NCBI GenBank assembly: GCA_950295325.1
Contig: OX485809.1
Location: 36,895,081 to 36,959,080, forward strand
DNA: 64,000 nt
Direction of reading: 5' to 3'
Source of the DNA: Polytrichum commune
Lineage: Eukaryota > Streptophyta > Polytrichopsida > Polytrichales > Polytrichaceae
Under the pieces are notes generated by a model. It had not been told where the DNA came from and did not search any database. It worked only from the letters and a program-made list of their open reading frames with translations. Of the stretch, positions 1 to 12,991 are shown piece after piece (the first letter of the stretch is position 1; each line of letters starts with the position of its first letter). The translations under genes and the position numbers were made by a program.

Positions 1-2031
1 AAATATGCGGACTCCATCTGGATTTGGGTCACTCTTGCACAATGCCTTCAACACAAAAGAACGATTATCTAGTATGTCGATATTTAATGTATACATTTGT
101 TGTCTATCAACCATTGTTGTTCATAGGACCAGTGATTGTTGGATTTTGTGCCCACATTGATAATAATCCCCACAAAGTTCAGAATGTTTTTACAATTGGT
201 TCATTTTTTATAGGTTTGAGTTATATTAACATTATGTTCCTGCAGGTCTGAAATCCCACGATTTTTATAATATTTTGCAATTTCAATTACCACTTGCAAT
301 CCGTGGCAAACTGTCACCTGGAGTATGTGAGGCTATATACAGGCTTTCTCGGTTGGCACGATGGATATCATTGAAGGATGTGGATGCAAGACAAATTGAG
401 AAAATGAAACAAGAAAGCTATCTTGTTTTGTGTTTGTTGCAAATGCAATTTCCGACTTCTTTTTTCGATAGCCAACAACATTTGATTGTACACTTGGTGG
501 AGGAGATTGCTCTTGCGGGACCGCCGTTCTATAGGTGGATGTTTTTTGTGGAAAGATATTTAAAAGTTTTGAAAAACTTTGTGAGACAAAAAGCTCGACC
601 TGAAGGTAGTATTATAGAGGGGTATCTATTGCAAGAAACGATGGAAAACTGTCAAGATTTTATTCAAGATGCATGCATGTATGCACCACCGGCTTGGAAA
701 GGAGATTATAGTACACTTCAAAAAGGTATGGGATAAACATTTTGTTCTAACCCACATTTACACAATGTGTCATATATGTTGTGAGGTGAATTTACGTATG
801 CATAATAACTATATATTGTGTTGTTTGTTGATGTCGTACATGTTTTAGATACAATTCTTGAGGGCAAAGGACAAATGAAGGTGTTCAGAGGATGCGAGAA
901 CATAACACAACGACAAATAAATATATTTTTCATCAAAAGTTTACTATACATGGAACACTATGTTGACGATTATGATGCATATAAGCGTGGTCAGGATGAT
1001 GCGATTGAGCAGTGGAGTATCGCCAGGCGACCCAAGGGACCACGACCCCGAAGAGCAGAGCCCATTGATGTTTGGGTTCGCAATGTTGTGCAAGCTCTCA
1101 AAGACAATGGTGAGGTTGTGCCGGACGAGGTGTTCGATGTCAGCGTGGGTTGTGATTTTCAGTATCAGACATTTTCCAAAGCCACATTGCACAATCGTCA
1201 TTTTCGAACACATGAAAAAGACATAAGACGTCGAACCTTTGACTCAGGTGTCGGTTGCAGATACCATGTTCGTGGCTCTTCATATGAAGATTTTGTTGGC
1301 ATCCTCCAAGAAATTCTTGAAGTGAATTTTAGGTCACTTGGAAAACAAATAATTTTCAAAGTGAAATGGTACCACAACACCACCCTCACACAAAATGATT
1401 GTTTGTTCCCATCCATCGACCACACACAAACATATGGATGTGACTCTATTGAGGACCAACCATTTGTATTGCCCAAAGACGTGGAACAAGTTTTTTTCGC
1501 TCCCGATAATCTCAACCACAATAGATCATTTATATTGCAAAGCAATCCAAGAGTGAACTTGTTGTTTGATTACCTTGAACCCAAAGACTTCGACAATGGA
1601 AGCCATGTTACTGGCTTACTTGCTGGGCGTAATTTTCCTAGCAACATGCCAAGAGAGCTTGAAGATGTTTCTCAAGGCAACGAGAGTATGACAACCGATA
1701 CAAGTGATGATGAACCACATGAAGTCAATTGCACATTGGATGACGAATGCACGTACAGGGCATCCAACAATGATATAGATGATGACACAGATGAAGACAA
1801 TAATCGGATGAGGTACATTTATTTCTGTTGTAGTTTCCCGTAAGAGTTTGTGCTAATATGTTTGTGCACTGTTCTTTTGGATGGAACACATCTATATATA
1901 CAAATTGAATTGTTTGCAATTTCATCTTTGAACAAATGGAATGTATGAATTGGCTCATTTTCCATAAAAATATGTTGGTCTAAGCCAATTATTCTTGTGT
2001 CATGTGCAGGGAAGTGATCTCGTTGTATTGA
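1..2031 (+). pseudogene. CACTA (En/Spm) TNP2-type transposase, C-terminal part, spliced, 5' truncated by window edge
   Basis: This is the C-terminal part of a plant CACTA transposase, which cuts and pastes the element in the nucleus. Exons read as about 1-71, 246-726, 849-1812 and 2010-2031, each with GT-AG borders and compatible phases; the first join gives ...ERLSSLKSHDFYNILQFQLPL. Exon 2 holds the DUF4218 signature: LKSHD, then LPLAIRG, FPTSFFDSQQHLIVHLVEEI, GGP-like YRWMFFVERYLK and ARPEGSIIEGYL. Exon 3 holds a DUF4216-like block around 1350-1500 (KVKWYHNTT ... VLPKDVEQVFFAPD) and an acidic tail. The last exon is seven codons and stops at 2029-2031. The catalytic N-terminal domain lies left of the window. 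No internal stop is visible in the spliced frame, so the visible part may be functional, but the whole gene cannot be judged. Family assignment is firm; exon 4 is less certain. Confidence 0.85.
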
Positions 2032-4009
2032 TGATACAAACAAATTGGTTACCATACCGTACCTAGTAGTGGCCCAATAGGTTGGATTTGGATATGTGAG
2101 CAATAACAACCAGAGTGATGGGTGTTGCAATTGAATACACATGGAGTTTCAAGTTGTGCTGTTCAATTCTAATTTGGAATTTTGTTTGTTTATTGATTCC
2201 AAAAAAACAACATGTCAATACATGTTAAAGGTCATAGTTGAGGACCTTGGTCCTTGGTCAACCTTTGCAGTACCAAATGGGCTAACTACCCGAGCATTGC
2301 ACTGCAACATGGGTTGATGGGTCCCCCAACATTTGAACAGCGTGTCCTTGTGCGATGGGTAGGTGGAAATGGAAACATGCAACTTTGTCAAATCCTAGTG
2401 TCATGCAAATTTACGTTTCGTAAGGGCGAATGCCGACATTACCAATTGAAGGGGTTGCATGCACATACCAACCTCTTGTGCTCATGTTGTGGGGCATTTG
2501 TGTGAAGGCCACACATTCCTATTATACCTCAAATGAATGGGTTGTGCGATTTTTCCTATCGATTTTTGGTGGGCATGAAAATTCCAATCGGCAAGCACAA
2601 ACTTCCCATTGCAAAATAGATTATGGCTTGGGCCAATTTTCTATAAAGATTTGTGAGATACAAACTTGAATGATTTGTTGCCATACTCAAATAACTTAAG
2701 GGCTTCTAATGTTTTCAAGGACCACAGTCTATGTCGCTAGTAAATGAACTTGGTTGGTTGTTCACATGCCAGCCGACCTTGTACTTGAAACTAAATGGAA
2801 GAATGTCAAAGTCACACAAAACCCAAAACTCATGACAATATGCCAATATAGACGCGTATAGATGCGTATTTAACAATCAACTTTTACCACTGCATGCAAA
2901 TCATCTAAACACAACCTCTTTAAACATAAACTAAGGTTTTATATCAAACATTAGGGTTATCCTAAAAATGAAACTCAAACACGAGGTGGTGGGATTTGGT
3001 TAGGGATATTGGTGCAAGTGGATTGTGATCTTTGTGGGCACATCCGGAAGGGTCAAAAAGGAGTATGACAACTCATGACATTCTTCTGACATTGTCACTT
3101 TAAAAAAAACATGAAGAAAAAATTGGAGAGAAGATGAAACTCCCAAGAACTACATTCTTGGGTGACAAGGGGCATCTTGTATTCCATAACTTATTATTAT
3201 TATTGTTTAGATTGAGAACGTCGGAAGAATGCTATGAGTTGCCATGCTTGGTCCATGCCCTTATGGGTTGCAATGCCCTCGAAGATTGCAATCCACTTGT
3301 GCCTATATCCTTCAACAAATCTTGTTAAGTTGTGCATGAGAATAATTATGTTATTGTATTTCATTAATTTACTATTCATTTCCAGTATTTTAAATATTTT
3401 CCCTGGGTTTATAAAATGTTAGACATCTTAGTTATTTATGTAAGTTTAAATAAATAAAATATTTTTATTATGTTATGTTATGTTATAATATAATATAATA
3501 TAAATTTATTTCGTGTGATATATTTTAAATTCAGATATAATAAATTAATTACAAGCATTTTCAAATCTTAACCCCAAGTGTCTTTCTAGACTTTGACAAT
3601 CCATTCATGTTCAAAATTAGTATCTATAAATTTATATTTTACTTTAGGGTAAAGTTTAAATTTTAAGATTTAAAAATACTAATCTATTATAATTCTTATA
3701 ATTCTTATGATATAATGTACATGCATACTGCTTAGGTTTAGGATTTAGGGTTAGGACAATGAATATTATGTTTTCACATCTAATCTACCGATCATTATTT
3801 CATTCATCCAATGTGTCAATTATATAAACTTCATTTTAGGGTTGGTAAGGTTTTTTTTTGTAGTATTTCCAAGGTATGTTTTATCTATGTACTTTACTTT
3901 TAAGATGTGATGTGATGTCATTTGATAAGGTATATTTATAATGTAAATTTGTACTTATACAAATATTGGTTTAAAGATTTATTTATGATTTTTCAACAAT
4001 AAATTATAT
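2032..4009. other. Non-coding, AT-rich; no gene recognised
   Basis: No reading frame here resembles a known protein. The stretch becomes strongly AT-rich after 3300, with simple TATAA-type runs near 3470-3500. It may contain the 3' end of the CACTA element at its left, but I could not find a CACTA terminal repeat. Confidence 0.5.
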
Positions 4010-4147
4010 ATCAATAATATAGTTAATTAATATTCTAGTAAATCAGTATGTTTTTATTATTTTATTACATAGGATTATATATTAATAATATAGTTAATTA
4101 ATAATATAGTAAATAAATATATTTTTATTATTGTATTACATAAGATT
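4010..4147. repeat. Tandem duplication of an AT-rich ~70-bp unit
   Basis: Two adjacent copies share the order AATAATATAGTTAATTAATA ... TTTTTATTATT ... TATTACATA(A/G)GATTAT, beginning near 4012 and 4084. They differ by a few substitutions. Confidence 0.6.
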
Positions 4148-4729
4148 ATGTTTGTTAAATTTTAATTTGGATAAGTCGTTCGAAAAGGTATCATAGCTTA
4201 TGAAATTCATGGATGACATGTGTGATTTGTTGAAGGTAGGATATCGTTTAAATTATGGCTAATTCTATGGTCATCCAATCGCCTTATGCGGGAACTTTCA
4301 ACCATCGTCACTTGCAATGGGCAAAATACACTCGCGGAATGCGACCTATTCTATACCACTACATCGTTTGGATGACTTCCAAAATGGAGAAAAAATTGGT
4401 GAGGGAGGCATGAAAATTTTCCGGACTATTCATAAAATTCGGAAGGTTCTTGTATTACCACAAAATGCAATGCTCCAAAAGCAAATTTGATCCACATAAA
4501 GTCTTGGACACATCACGTACGCTTTCTACCTTGCATATGTATTTTGAATAAGATATAGTTAATTTATTATTTTGCGGTATTATGATATACTAACATTTGT
4601 ACTTATTGGATCAGATATCGTTATCCTTATGGACCATAAGATCATAGAGACAAGAAGAAGATGAGACAAAATCATAAACGATGATGTCTTGCACGATATT
4701 TTATCAAAATTTTGGCTAAGCCCGAATTA

Positions 4730-7020
4730 CGGTGGAGATAGCTTATTTTGATAAAGAACACATCAAAAGCGATAGAGCACCGGCACATGACATGAACAGT
4801 CAAAATTCTTTGTCACGCCCTTCCGCTATCGCTACACGATGGTCGGATTCATTGAAGACCTATATTGGCATTAGGTTGAAGAGTGACCTTAATGATCATC
4901 AAGTATATGATGATCATCATCAAGTGTTTGCGGATTGATCACGGATGGACCATCTAATGCGTAAAGATGATACTCTTCTTTTGAATAACATTCGAAACAT
5001 TAAGCGTATATTTTTTCGAAGTATGTGGAAACGACATACCCATGAGGTAAAAAATGTTGATTTTTGGATTATGGAGGATAAAAATGATATGTTTATTTTA
5101 CAAGAGTCAAATTGCATTGATGGGAAAAAATACGACATTTGCGTTGGGTTTATAAGCACTCGAGCAATTCAATGTCATGTTAGAATATGAGAACAAATTT
5201 GGCAGATCTATGGATACTATGTTTGGAACTAGTGCGTGCAATTATATTATCTACACACTTATGATACTCGATGCTTGTAAGAATGGGTTTCCCGGTGCGT
5301 GAACTATAACGAATAAGCAAAATTTTGAGAGATTCATTATTTTTTTGAAGCATGTGATGGGTAAATTACGAGCGGTCCATTCACAATGGCGTCTCAATGC
5401 TTTCGTTGTTGATAATGATGAAGCCGAACACAACGCTTTGAGGTGGGTAAATTATGTTTTTTATTTCCATATCACTATATTCTATCTTATTAACTATTTG
5501 TTTTCTTTTATAAATATGTTATATCCAAATATATTATCTAATGATGTATTTTTATATATAGTTTATTCTATTTTTTATTTTTTATTTTATGTATTTGGTT
5601 TTTATTTTTTATTTTACATATACACGCGTATTTGAAGAAAAAGTTCCAATATATTTGTAACAATGACATGTTTTAGAGTGTTCGAAAACAAATGTTTTGG
5701 CAAATATGAGATTGGACGAAGAATCTCGAGATTATATTTATTATGGCTTGCGGAAGGTGATGTACATAGACAACATAAATAAAAAAACAAAAAATGAATT
5801 TATTGAGCAAGAAAAATTAAATGCAAATTTTATATTGAATATGACAAAGGACTATCGGAAAGTACGGATTGTATCATCATTGGATATTTGTGGCGCACAA
5901 CGTATAGTTTACGAATTAGAAAGAAACATGTACAATGTTGATGTATTTCAAATATATTTTGAGGGATGGTTTGAAAATTTTGGTAAATATCAACAGTTTA
6001 TAATGAGATAATTATGTATGATAAGGTATTATAATTTGATGATGTGATGGGTATTTATATTAGATAAAGTATTGTATGGGTTATAACTATAAGCATGCGG
6101 GTTTAGGGTATGTGGAAAAAAAAAGTATGAAGGATTTCTCATGCAGGATAGAACACAAATTCATCTACAGAATCTTACCATGGAGCAATGAAAAGATGGT
6201 TAGGTTTCAAAACCATGGGGGGGTATGCAACTCAATTGGCTTATCATAGTGTTGATAACTACAATTCACAATTATAACACACACCGTTTGACAATGAAGA
6301 AAGCGGGATTCATTAAGATTGAAATTATGACGCTTAAAGTTCGAGAAAATGTCAATTTATTTTATTGTATCTACGAGGAATGGATTCTTGGACCGATAAA
6401 TGGACGAGCATATTAGATGTGTCGAAGCGCAATGTATCTGGAAAATAAGTATTGACTTACCAATCCATATCGTGATAATGCATGTTGTGATTGTGAGTAT
6501 GCAATCCAAAGAAATTTTGACAAGCATGAAGTCCAATAATATTGAAAATTACGGATGTAGATCAAGATGCTATCATTAAATATTGTAGCACGTATTATGA
6601 AACGACTTGAGGCAGAGTATTTGAAATGTTAGGGTGGAGAGAAAATTTTGTGACGAAGATGGTTTGGATGAAAATGTCATTATTCATTCGATCGATAGGA
6701 GTCAGGATGCGGCACCTAATATAGATGATTTGGAGATTGGGTTGGAACCCTCATAAAAAAATGACGCGATTGAAGTAGACAAAAACGTCGTTCATGTGAG
6801 AGTGATAAAATAACACGTAAAAAATTACAAGAAATTTAAAAGATTGACGGAAATACACGGATTATGTATGACGGAGCATGTTTCTTGCGAGTTTTGTGTG
6901 TTCTGCAATCGTATATCGATGTTCAATATCACGGACTACCAAGACATACTTCATCCGAATCCCAATTTCGCAAGTATAGATAAGGGTGTGGGTAATTCAA
7001 TGCGCAGAAAACAAGGGTGA
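4730..7020 (+). pseudogene. Decayed SWIM-type MULE (Mutator-like) transposase
   Basis: Fragments of one protein lie in changing frames. At 4945-5190 there is a pre-catalytic region (VKNVDFWIMEDKNDMFILQ). At about 5195-5440 there is the DDE core: MDTMFGTSACNYIIYTLMILDACKNGFPGA with a stop after it, then FLKHVMGKLRAVHSQWRLNAFVVDNDEAEHNALR. That matches the MULE pattern in which a core D is followed by a 'DDAEINAIR'-like block. Near 6455-6520 CCDCEYAIQRNFDKHE looks like a SWIM zinc finger (CxC...H). Frameshifts and stops separate the blocks, so no intact protein can be made. Base composition is very AT-rich, which suggests age. The outermost limits are approximate, and no terminal repeats were found. 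Confidence 0.7.
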
Positions 7021-8600
7021 TATGAAATAATACTATAAAAAGACCTCGTTAATGTAACTTGCCGTGAAAATGACTTTTGATATAATTATTAATTATGAAA
7101 AATGTGAACATTTTTACAGTCATATATAATAAAAATTTATATTATTAGTTTAGAGACGTTTTGTATTGTTTTTGTATATTCATAGGCGTATATTTGAAAA
7201 TGTAAAATGATGACTATTATGAATAAGGTATATTTGTTTTGAATTAGAAAGATAATATGAAAATAAAAACGATAAGATATACTCCAAGAAATGAATAGTA
7301 CTGACTACAAAGCGATTGATGTGAGACAGAATATGACAAATGTGAGAGTAGAAGTGAAATAATGAAAAAGGGAGAGAAGAACCCGACATGTTGGAGAAGA
7401 ACCGTCCATACAAAGATGAGAGGGTGGGGGGGGGGGGCAAAAAGCCTCAAATGGCTCAATAAAATGACATGCCAATTTTTTCCAAATAACCACACGAGTA
7501 GGCATGGGTTGGCAACCCATGATACACCCACTTGTTCTTAGAAATATCCCGACTACTAGTGATGGGTTGCCAAGAAATGGTGCATCTACTTGCTCTACAC
7601 TAGACACTCATTTTTAGATGAACTAAACTTTGTATTTACTAACACCCTTTGAATTAGGTTGGGATGGTTTTAGACATTCTTTAAGTATTTTCGGTCACCA
7701 CGAGAGAAGGAGCTGACACCACAAGGGTCATTGTAAAGGGGTTGATCTCATCCAATGATATGAATGAGCTAATCCGGATGATTATACTTGAGTGCCACGA
7801 ATCCTTAGCCGACCTTGTGCCAAATTACCTTCTAATAAGGTTATGTAGACTTAATTACATTTAAGTACATTTCATTGGTTCAAGTGTGTACAAAAACCTT
7901 GTGAAAGTAGAAGGTACCAACTATAACATTAGAAAATAAACACACTAAATATTTAAAATTAATTATGGTTCCATTTGAGAATGGCAAAGACCCTTTCAAT
8001 GTTAAGTCACAAAATTTATAACCTCAGTGCTAACGAGGATTTTGAAATATTTCCTGCTCCCAAGTTAACAACATGCTTTATTGACGATTTCACTTCAAAA
8101 ATGAGATTGCAGTCAATTGCTTATGTACTCAATGGAAATGAACACATATATTGGATTTCGGACCTTGAAGGTTTCGTGCACTCAATATGGGATTTGTGGT
8201 GAAGTGGCCGTCAACAATGCAAGGGCAATGGTTTTTTCGAAGTTGGCCGGGGCGGCCACAAGTTTTCGGTCGGGTCCAGAAAATCCTGATTTCTCTGTGG
8301 GGCAGCTGCCCCTAAAAGGATCCACCTTCCTGGAAAGGCTCCGAGGGGGAGGAACAGTGAAAGGGGAGTATCGAGCTTCACTCACGAACTGGCCGCCTCC
8401 GCATAGGATCCTCTGCTTCCTTCCTCTCATTTCAAGGGTTTCAGCTTTGCACATTACATCACATCTATCTGTTCCAACCGCATGTGCGACCCGATTCTTT
8501 TTCCTGGTATTGCCGAATCTCGCATGCTCTTGGTGCCATCATGATTCCAGTTTTTTTCCTCATTCTTTTGCTCTCTGTTTCGTGTATTGCATGGCCAAAT
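7021..8600. other. Non-coding; no gene recognised
   Basis: Contains a 12-G homopolymer run near 7427 and no convincing protein. The open frames around 8117-8749 have no family resemblance and look like chance. Confidence 0.4.
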
Positions 8601-8609
8601 GGGGGAGGT

Positions 8610-9400
8610 GGGTTTCACCTTCATCTTCAAATTTGAACTCATCATCACGAATTACAGGTCGTTCTAGCTTCTGGCCCCGAACAGAACACACAGACAGATG
8701 TCACAATCTGGGGTCATATGGTTACTTAGTTTTTTGCTTGTCACGATGAGTACTGCGCACCAGGAGTTATAGAGTCGCTGGGGAAATTGGAGAAATTTTG
8801 TATGAGCACCTGCTCAAGTCGCGTTAGCAGCTCCACGCACATCCAACTCTGCATCTGGAGAATGAACTTGTCCACGGAATGTGCCTTCGTTTGTGAATGC
8901 CGAGGCAAGGAGGAGCGCAACTAAAATATCCGGTATTCAAATGTGCACACAGCATTACGAGCCTCCCTTTCATCTTGAAATTTGTACTCATCATCACGAA
9001 TTAGAGGTCGTTCTAGCTTCTGGCCCCGAACAGAAAACACAGGCACATGTCACAATTCGAGGTCGTTCCAGCTTCCGGCCCCAAACAGAGCACACAGGCA
9101 GATGTCAGAATTCGAGGTCGTTCTAGCTTCCGGCCCCGAACAGAACACACAGGCAGATGTCACAATCTGGGGTCATATGGTTACTTAGTTTTTTGCCTGT
9201 CATGATGAGCACTGCACACCAACAGTTATAGAGTCGCGGGGGAAATTGGGGAAATTTTGTACGACCACCTGCTGAAGTCGCGTTAGCAGCTTTACGCACA
9301 TCCAACTCTGCATGTGGAGAATGAACTTGTCCACGGAATCTGGCTTCGTCTGTGAATGCCGCGGCAAGGAGTAGCGCAACTCAAAGATCCGGTATCTGCA
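8610..9400. repeat. Tandem segmental duplication (offset ~458 bp) with an internal 55-bp tandem repeat
   Basis: The block 8747-8935 (ATGAGTACTGCGCACCA ... CGCAACTAAAATATCCGGTAT) recurs at 9205-9393 with few changes. Inside the second copy, a 55-bp unit beginning GAGGTCGTTCTAGCTTC starts at 9004, 9059 and 9114; one copy sits at 8657 in the first half. No coding function is evident. Confidence 0.75.
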
Positions 9401-10055
9401 GTACTTGGGGCCGTAATATTTTGAGGTATGATACGATACTGACCACCACCAACCACCTTTGTTTAGTCGTTTGTGAAGATGTAGATTCAGTTGAACAATG
9501 AAAGATGAGGTGGTGTACGCAAAATTTGTACGATTTCGTGACCTCGAAATTGCGACTGATCCTTAAATGTGGTTGGAGAAGCCAGGTTTGATGGTTTAGA
9601 AGTTTTGTTCAGGTAAGAAGTGTAACACGGTTTAGGCTACTCATGAGTGAAATATTCAGAAGCAATGTCAAGTAGAAGACACCTTCTAACTGTGAAGTCA
9701 TTGGCTTTATGACAATATAAGGTACACAACCCTCATTCGATTACTCTTCTTATTGGGACACCTGAATTTGAGTTGTATGTGGTTTGATGTGGTTCCAAAA
9801 ATGGATACTAGAGAATCATATGGTCAAAAGAGAAGTAAACAAATTTTGTAAATTTTGAAATATTGAAACAAGATTATTTGAACCATAATCAAGATTATGT
9901 GTACATAATCTAAGCCTGTGTGCAATTTTTGGACGAGTCCCTTATAATTATTTGTAGTAGTTGCCAACTCGGGGTTCATGATTTATGTTGATTTGGGAGC
10001 TTCTTGGAGTTCAAGCAAGAAATGAAATGAGATGTACAGAAAGTGTTAATGAAGG
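9401..10055. other. Non-coding; nothing recognised
   Basis: No protein, RNA gene or repeat of note was seen between the tandem duplication and the solo LTR. Confidence 0.4.
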
Positions 10056-10060
10056 ACTAA

Positions 10061-12899
10061 TGTGGTACTTTTGGGCCACCCCCTTTCGAGGGAGCCTAAA
10101 AGTATCACACAAGCCCTTCGGTGAAGGTGGCCTGCATTTGCAGGCGCCCAAGCCGAACCCGGATGATAGGTGTATAACGTGAGTAGTTAGATTTTTAAGG
10201 GAGATTAAATATGTGTCGTAGTACCTCCGGAGGTTAGGCCTTAGTTTTTTACTAGTGTGGCTTTAAACTCCACTAACCAATTTCATATCTAGTTCTAACC
10301 TTAACCTACAACCTATTCTACGCGCAGACGCACCAGCCTTGAAACCAAGGCAATCCTAATTTGTGAATTGGGATGGTTCTGATACACCCAACCGGGTGTG
10401 ACTCATACCACCCTAACTCAACGAACGGAATAACGACAATTTGATGGACCATTCAATTCTTCCTATTTCTTTATTTAGTTCTATTTAGTTTTCTAAGCGG
10501 GAGAACTTGGCCTAAGTCCCACCCTTCACACAAATTCCTTCTTAATTACTTACTTTTGTTTGCACGTCCTAACTTACTACATTAATATATTAGGCATCAC
10601 CCCTTACCTCGGGTCTTTTGCCAACAAGGGTTTACGATTTATTTTGTATGTTTTGATTGTTAAATGTGTTTACACTGGATAGACCACGAAATGCAACTCA
10701 ATGGGACCAGGGTGACGGGCGACCTGTAGGTTCAACCTGTTGCGCAATCTTCATAAATTGGGGCCATTACTCCCAATCTATGGGGCCAACAACATAATAG
10801 TGGATTCGCGGGTCATTAACCCCACCTTTCCACCAACAACATTCAGAGTGGTCGTGTCGGTGATTAATCCGACTTACCACACACGAAACTTGCTAATAAA
10901 TGAAGCTACTACCACAAAACATACCAAGGGCCCCGAAAACAATGGAATTGGGTACTCCCTTGGCGGTCAAGTGGTCAAGCCACTTGACCTTACGAGATAG
11001 GTGAGTGGGTTTAGAAATGCGTACCTTAGCCGTGCTCCCTCCAATCCTAAATGGAAGGCTTAAGGTTAGTTAATTTACCTCAATTTTCCTCGGTTGATTT
11101 GGGCTTGATGTAGGCCGAGCCGCTACCTCCTTCCTTGCTCCACTTTCCGAGCGTCGACCTTACCTCCTTCTTTGTAACTAGTTTGGTAGTAAGCGTACCT
11201 TAGTTAACAATTAAAATATAAAGTGTTATTCTGCCCTGTAATTTAATCCTAAGCATAATATTTATACTTAGTGCACCAAATTATCTTTCCAATGATCTAA
11301 AAATCACTCTAATCGGATAAGAAATGCAAAAGTTATGAGGGTTGGAAGTGTGAGGTCGATTCAACCGACCCTTCCAACCCACCTATCTACCTTCTAACTT
11401 CAAAAATTCATAGCACATTCCTTACTACTTGGATCTAGGCTTTCCTTATACCATTGGAAAGCTATGAACAAGCTCTAACTAGAAAAATTATGACATCAGC
11501 AGGTTAAGCTAATAGAAATTCAGCGGACTCCTTGTAACACAGCAGTCAATCAAGAAGGCTTAAACTATGTATCTCGCCTTCAACAATTCATATCTAATTC
11601 AAATCTTAGTCAAATCAAACGTTCTATATGACCCTGGAGAGATATTAAAAAGATGTATTTGATAAAAATATGTGATTAGAAAGGTAAGCCGAAGTGAACC
11701 CAGCAGGTCCTCTGTAATGCAGCAGTCAACCAAAAGTTCTCAAACTATGTGTCCCATCTTGCACAATTCATATCTAATTCAAATCATGCTCAAATCAAAT
11801 GTTCTAAGCCATTTTGGAAAGCTACACAAAAGTTCTACTTGGGAAAAATATAATTTCTTGGAATTAAAATTCCTATTGGGCTCGCAGGTCTGATCCAGCA
11901 GCCGCTACCCACAAGACCACCCAGTTTTTCTACTCCATCTTTGAAAATCCATAACTAATTGTCATCTCAACCAAATCACAAATGGGAAACGGCTATGGAT
12001 AGCTATATGAAATCTCTCTAAGAGAAAAATGATAAGTATCTTGTTCTAGCTTTTGAACTAAGCCTTCAGGGCATTGGCAGATGAGGTCTATAATGCCTCT
12101 ACTCAAAACTCTACCATCCAACCTACCTCTACAAAAGAAGGAATAATTTTGTTGGTGTGTTAATAAACACACAACCTAACTAGGAGAGAGAAAGTAGAGG
12201 AGGTTCTCAAGCCTTTCTTTTAGACCATTGAGAATACATGCTAAAGGATTTTTTCCTAACTACATTGAAGCAGGGCTTCGCCCAAAAACTAGAGAAAGAG
12301 AGAGAGCTACAAGGTGGAAGGAGGGGTTTTTAAACCCTCTCACAAAAGGGTTGGACCCCTCCTCCACCGGATCCATTTTTCAAACCCTTTCCCGAAATTT
12401 TGGCTCGGGGGTTTTCCCGGTTGAGGTTGCCACCCTCTCGCCGAGGTGGCTCCGACAAAAAACCTTTAGAAATCTTTCTAATTTTTCCGCCATCGAGTTG
12501 GCAAGGGGGCAAGTGGGCAAGTATCCCCCTTGCTTTTTTTTTTTTTTGTCTTCAAAATTCTTCACGCCGATTTTATCTTCTTACGTAAAACACCTCCAAT
12601 AGTCTTGTGTGCCTCACACTAACTAATAAACTAACACTTGCTTAGCTAGCATCTACTAACAATTGCTTAATAACTAGCATCTACTAATATTTGCTTAGCT
12701 AGTTGTTTTTACTAGCTAGCACATTTTTTCTACTTTGCTATCTTCTAGCACTACTTAGTTTCATTTTGACCTTCCTTCTTCTAGGCTAAATGCTAAATGA
12801 ACTAATTTTCCCTAAATTCCCTATCAATTCTAACTTTTAATCCTAACATTTTAACTAAAAGTGATCCCGCAGAGTGGTGGACCACTCAAAGGGTTCACA
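10061..12899 (-). mobile_element. Solo LTR, 2,839 bp, copy 1
   Basis: The segment starts TGTGGTACTTTTGGG and ends GGGTTCACA, the TG...CA form of LTRs, with the direct 5-bp duplication ACTAA on both sides (10056-10060 and 12900-12904). A copy of exactly the same length lies in the opposite orientation at 39103-41941 with a different duplication. No internal retroelement genes, second LTR, primer-binding site or polypurine tract is visible, so I read it as a recombined solo LTR of unusually large size. Strand is nominal, chosen opposite to copy 2. The two copies differ at a few positions, for example a poly-T run at about 12531-12547. Confidence 0.9.
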
Positions 12900-12991
12900 A
12901 CTAAGTTATGGGACTTTTTGCATGATTTGGGAATGCAATTACATGATTCGCTGTACAAAAAAAAGTGTTTCGAGTCCGAAGGAGGTCAACG

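Noticed and set aside
7425..7437. Poly-G runs here and near 27130 and 28650 as functional G-quadruplex elements
   Set aside because: They are simple homopolymers with no paired G-tract architecture; length errors in sequencing are also likely.
8117..8749. A 210-codon plus-strand frame
   Set aside because: No family resemblance, overlaps the start of a tandem duplication, and shows no splice or start context.
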